A DNA stretch of 64,000 nt from an uncultured Duncaniella sp. (GTDB lineage Bacteria; Bacteroidota; Bacteroidia; Bacteroidales; Muribaculaceae), in contig NZ_CAJTMT010000012.1 of the NCBI RefSeq assembly GCF_910577345.1, positions 26,219 to 90,218 on the forward strand. The letters run 5' to 3'. The notes beneath the pieces are model-generated. The model was given only the letters and a program-made list of their open reading frames with translations. It had not been told where the DNA came from and did no database searches. Below, piece after piece: positions 51,272-58,806 of the stretch (the stretch's first letter is position 1; each line of letters begins with the position of its first letter). Both the position numbers and the translations under genes were made by a program.

Positions 51272-53551
51272 TTATTTCTCGTTGTTTTTGTCGAGGTCGG
51301 TGGCGTCGAAGTTGAGTTTGTCTTTCATCTCCTCTTCCACGCTGACAATCTGCGGGGCTTTGCCGTTGACTTTCACGTCGGTCAGGCGCACCCAAGGATA
51401 GTTGCAATGGAAAATGTCGGACTTGGCTTTGACATTCACATTCGAAATCGAGAAATTCTCAACCATATCATTGGCGTTGGCGGCTATGGCTCCAAGATTG
51501 TCGCACGATCCGGTGACATTGCTCACGCTGACATTTCGGATGATGCCGACGGGATGCTCATTGCTACCTTCAAGGGTGTAGAACTGCTTCCAGGGCAGAA
51601 TCTCGATGAGTGTGCCGAAGCGTCCGGTGATGTTCTCCACACGGATATTCTCGTAGGTCTGATATGTGTCGGGGCGCATTTTCAGACGCAGGACAGAGCA
51701 ATCGTTATCGACACGGCAATTGCGCATCACGACATTGTCGGCATGGATGCACTCGCTCCCCATTGTCAATGTACCGTGGAGATTGGGACCGAACACACAG
51801 CCCTCAACCAGCACATCCGTCACACTGTCGTTCTCGTATGAACGGTTGGCGTAGACACCTTTGCCGCCTTTCAGACAGACACCGTCGTCATCACAATTGA
51901 GATAACAACCGCGCACGACCACACGGTGGCAACCGTCGAGGTCAATGGCATCGCTGCTCGGCGCGCGCACTGGCTCTTTGGGTGCCTGCACCTCACAATT
52001 CTCGATGAGAAGGTCGTTGCAGCGGTAGTAGTGCGAGGTCCAGAAAGCCGAATTGACCAAGCTCACTCCGCTCAGACGGGCATTGTCGCAACCCCAGAGG
52101 AACACCAGACGCGGACGGCGCACTTCAAGGTTGGTCCATGAGCGGTTTTCCTTACGCGCACGCTCAACGTTGTCCCAGAACTCAACCCAAAATTTGTAAC
52201 CGTTACCGTTGATGGTGCCGGGGCCTTCGATGGTGAAATTATCCACATGATAGGCATTGATGAGCGCGGCATGGTAATAGATGCTCCGCCCCTCCATGCG
52301 TGAGGGAATAAGCGGATAATCTTCAATGCGATCAGAGCCCTTGATGACGGCACCTTCGTGGAGATGCAAGGATGTCCCGGGCTTGAAGAAGAGGGCACCG
52401 GTGAGATAGGTTCCTGCCGGAACAACCACCTCTCCGCCACCATCGGCCTCAGCACGGTCAATCACCGCCTGTATGGCAGAGGTCTGAATGACAGTGCTGT
52501 CGTTCACCACACCGTAGTCAGTGAGTTTGTAGCGACGCGGTAGCTGCGGTGAATCAGCCTTGAACATTCTGTCGAGGAACTCCGAGGCATATTCGACGGT
52601 CGTGTTCATCCAGGGATTGAAGAACCAGAAAGGATGGACATCCACAGGGATGCGGTGACGCTCGGTGTAGATGCCGAGTGAATCATAAATCTCCACGAGA
52701 GAATCGCGCCCGTCGCTGTAGCGGGGCAGCCCGCTGCTGATGAAGCAGACGGGAGCCGACTTGGGGGTAGCCCACAGAAGAGCCGAGGCTTCCTTCCAGT
52801 TCTCAGGTGAATCCTCATAGAGTCCGCCGAGCCAAAGTGCATTGACCGGAAGCTGACCCTTCTTCTCGAAGCGTTCACGCGCATCGGCTATGTTTGATTC
52901 CGACACGAATGTGGCAATACCATCCATATTTATGACAGCCTGCACATCGCTCGACACCTTTTTCCATTCACCCTTGCCTTCATGGCGCTTCGAGCCGTTT
53001 GTCACTCCGACAAGCGTTGCAAGTTGCGCACCGGCCGAACAGCCCGACACCGCAATGCGGTCGGGGTCAATCCCGTATTTCGATGCATTGGCCCTCGCCC
53101 AGCGGACGGCAGTCTTTATGTCGTGGAGACCGGCAGGATAGACGGCCTCGGGAATGAGACGATACTCAACAGGAATCGTCACATAGCCCCTCGCGGCAAT
53201 CTGCTGCGCCATCGGCACCTGCAACGACTTGTCGCCTGAGTTCCAGCCTCCGCCATGAATCATGATGAGAGCAGGATAGGTCTTGTCGTCATCCGGGCGG
53301 AAGATGTCGACATGGAGGTCGCGGTCACCGAAACGGGTCTTTTTGATGGTGGTATAGACAACGTTCTCGTAGGCTTTCACGCCTGCAGGCAATTCCGGTT
53401 TGACAAGGACGGCCTCGGGATGCTTCTTCCGAATCTTGATATTGGTCGAATAGGCGGTGAAGGAGGTGTCGCGCGGAATTTCCGGCACTGCAGCAGAGAC
53501 CGATGAAGCCATCGAGAAGCCGAGCAGGCCAAGGAGGATGAGTTTTTTCAT
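51272..53551 (-). CDS. Carbohydrate esterase-GH28 polygalacturonase fusion
   Basis: 759 residues. Signal peptide 1-20 ('SVSAA'). An alpha/beta-hydrolase domain (about 55-345) has oxyanion 'HGGGW' (99-103) and nucleophile elbow G-C-S-A-G with Ser172. A GH28 right-handed beta-helix (about 350-745) has 'SSDAIDLDGC' and 'NCDDDGVCLKGG', matching the catalytic Asp blocks, and 'HGTLTMGSE', the G-H-G-x-S-I-G-S counterpart. GH28 cleaves galacturonan. The attached esterase would remove methyl or acetyl groups that block it. Located 37 bases downstream of the PL1 lyase gene. Fusion gives one secreted enzyme with both steps; exact ester specificity is unknown. Confidence 0.88.
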   Translation of the reverse strand: MKKLILLGLLGFSMASSVSAAVPEIPRDTSFTAYSTNIKIRKKHPEAVLVKPELPAGVKAYENVVYTTIKKTRFGDRDLHVDIFRPDDDKTYPALIMIHGGGWNSGDKSLQVPMAQQIAARGYVTIPVEYRLIPEAVYPAGLHDIKTAVRWARANASKYGIDPDRIAVSGCSAGAQLATLVGVTNGSKRHEGKGEWKKVSSDVQAVINMDGIATFVSESNIADARERFEKKGQLPVNALWLGGLYEDSPENWKEASALLWATPKSAPVCFISSGLPRYSDGRDSLVEIYDSLGIYTERHRIPVDVHPFWFFNPWMNTTVEYASEFLDRMFKADSPQLPRRYKLTDYGVVNDSTVIQTSAIQAVIDRAEADGGGEVVVPAGTYLTGALFFKPGTSLHLHEGAVIKGSDRIEDYPLIPSRMEGRSIYYHAALINAYHVDNFTIEGPGTINGNGYKFWVEFWDNVERARKENRSWTNLEVRRPRLVFLWGCDNARLSGVSLVNSAFWTSHYYRCNDLLIENCEVQAPKEPVRAPSSDAIDLDGCHRVVVRGCYLNCDDDGVCLKGGKGVYANRSYENDSVTDVLVEGCVFGPNLHGTLTMGSECIHADNVVMRNCRVDNDCSVLRLKMRPDTYQTYENIRVENITGRFGTLIEILPWKQFYTLEGSNEHPVGIIRNVSVSNVTGSCDNLGAIAANANDMVENFSISNVNVKAKSDIFHCNYPWVRLTDVKVNGKAPQIVSVEEEMKDKLNFDATDLDKNNEK

Positions 53552-53588
53552 TGGAAACGAGTTTGTAAATGAGTTTCTTGTGACGGCC

Positions 53589-55382
53589 TTACTTTATCAC
53601 CTTGTCGGTTTCGATATGGCCATCGGTATAGACAATGCGACGGATATTCACACCCTCCACAGGAGCGGAAAGGCGTATGCCCTGAAGGTTGTAGTATTCG
53701 ATGCGCTCAATCTGACTTCCAAGCACAGGTGAACTTATGCCGGACTCCACGCCTTTCAGTTCAGGATAATATTCATCGACAGAGGTGAGGGCATCGGTAT
53801 TTCCGGCCTTCATGATGTCCTCGACAAGCGAGTTGAGATAGACCTCCACATTGCTGTACCATCCACGCGGATCGAGAGTGAAACTTTTGGCATCCGAAGC
53901 ATCGTTGGGGTTCAGACCGTAGGCAAGTTCCCAAGCGTCGGGCATACCGTCGTTGTCGCTGTCATAGCCTTCCGGACGGCTGACACTCGGGAGCGCGGGG
54001 AAACTTGCAGTACCGGCCATCTCATCCTTCGCAGGATCATTGATGAAGTCAAGGATACCGGAAGTTCCTGAAGTCGGGTAAGTCTTGCCATCGGCATCGA
54101 CGTATGCCACATTGCCTTTGTAGGTCGTTGTGCCTGTACGGGCCTCCTCCATGTAGCGCGCATCGGTATCGTCGCGATAAAGCGACGCACCGCAATAATC
54201 AAGAATCTTGTCATAGACACCGGTTGCGCTGTGGGTGGTCACATCGCCCGCATCAATGGCAGAGTCAAGTTTCAGCGAAACGCAGTCGACACCATTGATG
54301 TTAGTATAGTCAACATTCTCGCCATAAAGATGGGCTGCATCCTTGATGTAGCGCTCGCCGTCCTTGGTGACAAGACCGGAATCATAGATGACGCCGCTCC
54401 AGTCGTAGTCCTGCGGATTTGACGCGGCGGTGACATAGTTGCCCTTTATATAATAACGCGAGGCATAGCCCTGAAGGCTTGAACCCTCGGCATTACCGTC
54501 GGATGCGACACTGACCTGCGTCACGCGGGTTTTATTTTTTGTACCGGGACCGGCCTTGTAATAGTTGTTGACCATATTGATGTAGCCACCGCCGGGGCCG
54601 CCGTAGCAACCGTTGCCGTTGCCCCAGTTATACATCAGACAGTTGCGGAAATCCACGCGCTCGGCATCGACAGTCGAGCTATATGCCTCCTTATCATAAC
54701 CGGTCCAAGCGTAGCGGGCGCCGTTGAAACGCGGTGCGCGATTCTGGATGTGGGCCACAAAATTGTGGTGGAAAGAAGCATTCTTACCTCCCCAGATACC
54801 GCCATAACTGTGCGCACCCTTGGAGTGGCCCGGGTTTGCAAGACCTTCAGCAATGGTTGACCATTGGAGAGTGAAATCACGGTTGTCGTAGAACGATGCG
54901 ACCTCGTCGATACTCCATGAGAAGGAACAATGGTCAATGATTATATTCTTACGATTACGGCCCCATGTTGCGTCGGCACCGTCGTTGACATCCTTGACTT
55001 GTGAACGGCGCGAACGGATGAAACGGACAATGACGTTGTCGCAGTTGCCGAAATAGAGAGTGTAGTAGCGCAGGGTGATGCCACCTTCGGGAGCAGTCTG
55101 TCCGGCGATAGTCGTATTCGAAGTGACATTGAGTTGTGAACGGAGGTCGATATAGCCGCTCACGTCAAACACGATGATTTTCTTCGCCGTACCGCTGAGA
55201 GCCTGACGGAGCGAACCGGGACCGCTGTCGTTGAGATTCGTGACGTGACGGATTTCACCGCCACGACCACCGGTGGTGTAACGTCCGTGGCCTTCCGCTC
55301 CCGGGAAAGCGGGAGTAAGGTCTGTTGCAGATAGTCCGAAACCGAGGAGGATAGCTGAAACTGACAGTAAAAGTTTTTTCAT
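53589..55382 (-). CDS. Pectate lyase, PL1 family, with C-terminal sorting-type domain
   Basis: 597 residues. Signal peptide about 1-19. The PL1 N-terminus 'FPGAEGHGRYTTGGRGG' (26-42) is characteristic of the Bacteroidota subfamily. The beta-helix contains 'IIIDHCSFSWSIDE' and 'HHNFVAHIQNRAPRFNG', the vWiDH-like and R-x-P-R catalytic regions. A calcium-binding 'DSDNDGMPDAWE' (thrombospondin-3-like, about 473-484) and a C-terminal 'IEYYNLQGIRLSAPVEGVNI' domain follow, similar to Bacteroidota secretion or surface tails. Cleaves polygalacturonate by beta-elimination. First of two pectin genes in the unit; no SusC/SusD pair is present in the window. Confidence 0.9.
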   Translation of the reverse strand: MKKLLLSVSAILLGFGLSATDLTPAFPGAEGHGRYTTGGRGGEIRHVTNLNDSGPGSLRQALSGTAKKIIVFDVSGYIDLRSQLNVTSNTTIAGQTAPEGGITLRYYTLYFGNCDNVIVRFIRSRRSQVKDVNDGADATWGRNRKNIIIDHCSFSWSIDEVASFYDNRDFTLQWSTIAEGLANPGHSKGAHSYGGIWGGKNASFHHNFVAHIQNRAPRFNGARYAWTGYDKEAYSSTVDAERVDFRNCLMYNWGNGNGCYGGPGGGYINMVNNYYKAGPGTKNKTRVTQVSVASDGNAEGSSLQGYASRYYIKGNYVTAASNPQDYDWSGVIYDSGLVTKDGERYIKDAAHLYGENVDYTNINGVDCVSLKLDSAIDAGDVTTHSATGVYDKILDYCGASLYRDDTDARYMEEARTGTTTYKGNVAYVDADGKTYPTSGTSGILDFINDPAKDEMAGTASFPALPSVSRPEGYDSDNDGMPDAWELAYGLNPNDASDAKSFTLDPRGWYSNVEVYLNSLVEDIMKAGNTDALTSVDEYYPELKGVESGISSPVLGSQIERIEYYNLQGIRLSAPVEGVNIRRIVYTDGHIETDKVIK

Positions 55383-55508
55383 ATAACTGGCAAGATTTTA
55401 AATTTTAAGGTGATTTCTATATTTGTTATGATGATTTCTGTGACAGGTTTTAAATACCGAAACCGCATAACGGCCATCGTAATCCGAAAGATTCATGGTA
55501 ATTCCCGG

Positions 55509-55516
55509 CAAAGTTA
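55509..55516 (-). promoter_or_regulatory. -7 box of the pectin-degradation genes
   Basis: Minus-strand TAACTTTG, predicting a leader of about 120 nt before the pectate lyase ATG. No TTG at the expected spacing, which would fit a regulated promoter that needs an activator. Confidence 0.45.
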
Positions 55517-55554
55517 ATAAAAATAAGGTGTCCGAAGATGTTTTTGACGGTGCT

Positions 55555-55586
55555 TTTTGAAATTTGAGGGGAAAGTATTACTTTTG
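55555..55586 (+). promoter_or_regulatory. Promoter of pyrK-pyrD
   Basis: TTTTG-N19-TACTTTTG. Transcription would start at about 55593, just before the leader hairpin, 80 bases upstream of the pyrK ATG. Confidence 0.7.
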
Positions 55587-55593
55587 TAGTGGT

Positions 55594-55640
55594 CGAAGTG
55601 TGTCACGGCGACAATAAATCAGGTCAGCCGTGCATCTTCG
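55594..55640 (+). promoter_or_regulatory. Leader hairpin of pyrK-pyrD
   Basis: CGAAG..CACGGC pairs with GCCGTG..CTTCG around a 17-nt loop, right at the predicted 5' end of the mRNA. It may stabilise the transcript or take part in pyrimidine control; no PyrR-binding sequence or terminator is evident. Confidence 0.4.
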
Positions 55641-55674
55641 GTCTGAATGAACTGAAAATGTCATACAGTCAACC

Positions 55675-56445
55675 ATGAAACAAGTTAAAGATTTCATCAT
55701 CATTGACAATTGCAAAATCGGAGAAGCATACTGCAAGATGCGTCTTGCACCGGCCGACGGAAGCATACTTCCCGAAATGTTGCCCGGACAATTCGTAGAG
55801 GTCGCAGTGGAGACTCCCGGAGTCCTTCTCCGCCGTCCTATCTCCATCAACGATGTGGACCGTCAAGCCAACATCCTTACACTTCTCGTCCGTAACGCAG
55901 GCCGTGGCACCTCCGCCCTTATAGATATGAAAGCCGGTGAGCGGCTGAATCTGCTCCTGCCGCTTGGCAACGGATTCTCGACCGAGGCCCCTGCAGGAGC
56001 GCGACTGATCCTCATCGGAGGTGGTGTCGGCGTGGCTCCCCTGCTCTATCTCGGAAAAGTTCTCAAGGAAAAAGGATTCGAGCCTGAATTCCTGCTTGGA
56101 GCGCGCACAGTTGGCGATCTTCTCTCGCTCGACGATTTCAAAGCCGTCGGCAAAGTGCATGTCTGCACGGAAGATGGCTCAGAGGGCGTGAAAGGCTTCG
56201 TGACAGCCCATCCCTGTCTGTCGGAAAAGGCCACACGTTACTATTGCTGCGGACCGGCACCGATGATGAAAGCTGTTGCAAAGGTCGCACGTCAGAACGA
56301 CGTCGATTGCGAAGTCTCGCTTGAAAACATGATGGCCTGCGGACTCGGTGCCTGTCTCTGCTGCGTGGAAAAGACAGTCAAAGGCAACGTCTGCGTCTGC
56401 ACCGAGGGTCCGGTGTTCAACATTAACGAATTAACTTGGGAATAA
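55675..56445 (+). CDS. pyrK: Dihydroorotate dehydrogenase B, electron-transfer subunit
   Basis: 256 residues. A ferredoxin-reductase-like FAD domain has 'LLRRPISIND' (about 49-58, R-x-x-S), a nucleotide-binding domain 'LIGGGVGVAPLLYLGKVL' (about 105-122), and a C-terminal [2Fe-2S] motif 'ACGLGACLCC...CVCTEG' with four cysteines. It passes electrons from dihydroorotate-derived FMNH2 to NAD+. One base separates its stop from the pyrD start, so the two subunits are made together. Assignment firm. Confidence 0.95.
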   Translation: MKQVKDFIIIDNCKIGEAYCKMRLAPADGSILPEMLPGQFVEVAVETPGVLLRRPISINDVDRQANILTLLVRNAGRGTSALIDMKAGERLNLLLPLGNGFSTEAPAGARLILIGGGVGVAPLLYLGKVLKEKGFEPEFLLGARTVGDLLSLDDFKAVGKVHVCTEDGSEGVKGFVTAHPCLSEKATRYYCCGPAPMMKAVAKVARQNDVDCEVSLENMMACGLGACLCCVEKTVKGNVCVCTEGPVFNINELTWE

Positions 56446-56446
56446 A

Positions 56447-57355
56447 ATGGCAAATCTTTCAGTCAACATAGGAGGCCTTGAGCTTCAGAACCCCGTGATG
56501 ACGGCCTCCGGTACATTCGGCTACGGCGAAGAGTTCACCCCCTTCATCGACATTAACCGTCTCGGCGCATACATCATCAAGGGTACGACTCTCAATCCGC
56601 GTCAGGGCAACGACTATCCGCGCATGGTGGAGACACCCGCCGGTATGCTCAATGCCGTAGGCTTGCAGAACAAGGGTGTGGATTACTTCATCGAGCATAT
56701 CTATCCCCGCATCAAGGATTACAAATCGCACCTCATTGTCAACGTCTCGGGAGCCAATGTCGAAGACTACGCCGAAACCGCCCGCCGTCTGCATCCGCTC
56801 GACGGAGTGAAGGCTATCGAGGTCAATATCTCCTGCCCCAACGTGAAGGAGGGAGGCATGGCGTTCGGAACGACCACAAGCGGAGCCGCCGCCGTCACAA
56901 AGGCCGTGCGCGAAGCTTACCCCGGAAAGACTCTCATCGTCAAACTTTCGCCCAACGTCACTTCCATCGCCGACATCGCGCGTGCGGTCGAAGCCGAGGG
57001 TGCCGATTCTGTCTCGCTCATCAATACCCTAATGGGCATGTCGATTGACGTCGAGAAACGCCGTCCGCATCTTTCGACCGTGACAGGTGGTCTGTCAGGA
57101 CCGGCAGTACGTCCCGTGGCCGTGAGAATGGTATGGCAGGTTGCAAAGGCCGTGAATATACCCGTGGTCGGCCTCGGAGGCATCATGAACGGACGCGACG
57201 CGATTGAGTTCATGCTTGCAGGTGCGAGAGCGATTGAAATCGGCACTGCCAATTTCGTTGACCCCGCTGTCACCATGAAGGTGATTGACTACATGGAGGA
57301 TTACTGCCAACGCCACGGCATCAGCGACATCAACGAAATCGTCGGTTGCATCTGA
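56447..57355 (+). CDS. pyrD: Dihydroorotate dehydrogenase B, catalytic subunit
   Basis: 302 residues of class 1B. FMN barrel landmarks: 'PVMTASGTFGYGEEF' (about 16-30), 'IIKGTTLNPRQGNDYPRM', the catalytic-Cys loop 'EVNISCPNVKEGGMAFG', 'VKLSPNVTSI', 'GGLSGPAVRPVAVRM' and 'GLGGIMNGRDAIEFMLAGA'. It oxidises dihydroorotate to orotate, fourth step of UMP synthesis, in the cytoplasm. Cysteine as catalytic base and pairing with PyrK distinguish it from membrane-bound class 2 enzymes. Confidence 0.95.
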   Translation: MANLSVNIGGLELQNPVMTASGTFGYGEEFTPFIDINRLGAYIIKGTTLNPRQGNDYPRMVETPAGMLNAVGLQNKGVDYFIEHIYPRIKDYKSHLIVNVSGANVEDYAETARRLHPLDGVKAIEVNISCPNVKEGGMAFGTTTSGAAAVTKAVREAYPGKTLIVKLSPNVTSIADIARAVEAEGADSVSLINTLMGMSIDVEKRRPHLSTVTGGLSGPAVRPVAVRMVWQVAKAVNIPVVGLGGIMNGRDAIEFMLAGARAIEIGTANFVDPAVTMKVIDYMEDYCQRHGISDINEIVGCI

Positions 57356-57431
57356 CCATAATCTTCAACCGGGACTGCACCCGGAGCAACAAAAAAAAGA
57401 TATAACAGAATAGCATCATAATCAAACAAAA

Positions 57432-57827
57432 ATGAAACCATCCATCCGTTTGACCTCGGCACTTGCCGCATTGACATTGATGTGCGGATGCTCTAATCTG
57501 AGCAAGGAGGCCAAGGAAATCGTCGGTACCTACTACAACACCGAGCTTTCGCAGACAGAACCGGTGATGGAGTTGCACAAAAACGCAAGCTGCATCATCA
57601 GGGCAATCAAACCGGGAGTGCTGACCTATAGTGTCGAGGGAAAATGGAACGTGGAAAATGACTCGCTGATAATTGACCTCGACCCTGCATCACTGACTTT
57701 TGAAGGAGACAGCACTCTGATTGCGCACATCCCGACAAGAGTGGCACAGAAGGTTGTCGGGCACAACGATTTCTCCCTCCAGCTTGAGACCGGCGGAATC
57801 ACCTACCTCTATCAGAGGAGGAATTGA
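57432..57827 (+). CDS. Lipocalin-like lipoprotein
   Basis: 131 residues. Lipobox 'LTLMCGC' puts the lipidated Cys at about 20. The mature part is beta-rich: 'EIVGTYYNTELSQTEPVMEL' begins with the G-x-W/Y-like start of lipocalin-like domains, then 'GKWNVENDSLIIDLDPA', non-contiguous strands, and 'FSLQLETGGITYLYQR'. Bacteroidales encode many such small lipocalin-type lipoproteins of unknown ligand. It follows pyrD by 76 bases on the same strand; no functional link is evident. Confidence 0.7.
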   Translation: MKPSIRLTSALAALTLMCGCSNLSKEAKEIVGTYYNTELSQTEPVMELHKNASCIIRAIKPGVLTYSVEGKWNVENDSLIIDLDPASLTFEGDSTLIAHIPTRVAQKVVGHNDFSLQLETGGITYLYQRRN

Positions 57828-57828
57828 G

Positions 57829-57874
57829 AGTTTTCAGTTGTCAGTTGAGAGTTGTCAGTTGAGAGGTTTCAGTT
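57829..57874. repeat. Short repeat, reverse complement of the AACTGACAACT type
   Basis: GAGAGTT(G)TCAGTTGTCAGTT-type units directly after the lipocalin-like stop. Same vocabulary as 32655-32762 in opposite orientation. Confidence 0.6.
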
Positions 57875-57902
57875 TAAGATATTTATTCCTTTTTCAATTT
57901 AT

Positions 57903-58397
57903 ATGAGACACGCGCTTTTAATCAGCATTGTGACAGGCGGAGCTTTGATGCTCGGTGCTTGCGGCGGTTCTGACTCCGTCAGCGACCAGATTTCATCGGC
58001 TGAACTCGCACTGGCCAATGAAAATGTCAGCGCCACCCGCGAGCTTTGCAACCATATCCTTAAAAACAAAGGTAATTCCGGAATGGAGGCAAAGCAGATG
58101 GCAAGACTGTCGATACTCTACATGCAGCTCAATGAGCGCTCCGATGATCCGGAGGATGTAGAATATGCCGTGCAATGTTTCCGCGATGCTTTCAGCATCA
58201 ATGCAGACTCCGCACGGGCCTATTACACATCCCTTCCTTACGACCAGGACAAGTATGCCATGACTCTGTCGACTATTGTCCATACGCTCGACAATCCGAG
58301 GGAAATCCCGACCGACCATGATTGCGACCCGAATGTAGACGACACTGTCGGGATGGACATTGACCATGTCGAGCATCCGGACTCAATCGGCGAGTAA
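57903..58397 (+). CDS. Small helical lipoprotein, TPR-like
   Basis: 164 residues from ATG 57903. Lipoprotein signal 'GGALMLGAC' with Cys near 18. The mature part is helical with TPR-like spacing ('SSAELALANENVSATRELCNHILKNKG', 'AKQMARLSILYMQLNER', 'VEYAVQCFRDAFSINADSARAYY'), and ends in an acidic, Asp/His-rich tail ('DHDCDPNVDDTVGMDID'), which might bind metal. No known family assigned. Upstream of the SUI1 gene by 46 bases. Confidence 0.6.
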   Translation: MRHALLISIVTGGALMLGACGGSDSVSDQISSAELALANENVSATRELCNHILKNKGNSGMEAKQMARLSILYMQLNERSDDPEDVEYAVQCFRDAFSINADSARAYYTSLPYDQDKYAMTLSTIVHTLDNPREIPTDHDCDPNVDDTVGMDIDHVEHPDSIGE

Positions 58398-58443
58398 GCC
58401 CCTGCTACATTCACTCCGAATAATTCACATACACCATACAGAA

Positions 58444-58764
58444 ATGGATTGGAAAGACATACTGGCCCAGAAAGTTAGCTCAGGCGAGCTTTCGCATGAA
58501 GAATTCATCCCAGAAGAGGAAAAGACCGAGAAAGCCGCCGACGTCATCGAGGTCAGCATCGACCGAAAGGGCCGCAAGGGCAAGACCGCCACAATAGCCG
58601 CCGGTTTCACCTGCGGTGACGACGAACTGAAAACGGTTGCCTCGAAACTCAAGACCCGCCTCTCCACCGGAGGTTCTGCGCGCGGAGGTGAGATTCTGAT
58701 TCAAGGAGAAAGAGCTGATGAAATGAAAGCCATCCTCCGCGAATTGGGCTACAAAGTAAAATGA
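58444..58764 (+). CDS. SUI1/eIF1-family translation factor homologue (YciH-like)
   Basis: 106 residues from ATG 58444; an upstream in-frame start overlaps the lipoprotein gene. An acidic N-terminal tail is followed by the SUI1 domain: 'IDRKGRKGKTATIAAGF' (about 39-55), 'LKTRLSTGGSARGGEILIQG' (about 67-86, the G-G-x-x-x-x-G-E-I-x-I-Q-G signature) and 'LRELGYKVK'. Bacterial YciH-type proteins bind the 30S subunit and check initiation fidelity. 42 bases before the AddA-like gene. Confidence 0.9.
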   Translation: MDWKDILAQKVSSGELSHEEFIPEEEKTEKAADVIEVSIDRKGRKGKTATIAAGFTCGDDELKTVASKLKTRLSTGGSARGGEILIQGERADEMKAILRELGYKVK

Positions 58765-58806
58765 AGCTCTATAAGTTAGTGATCTGAAAAACAGCATCCC
58801 TTCGGA

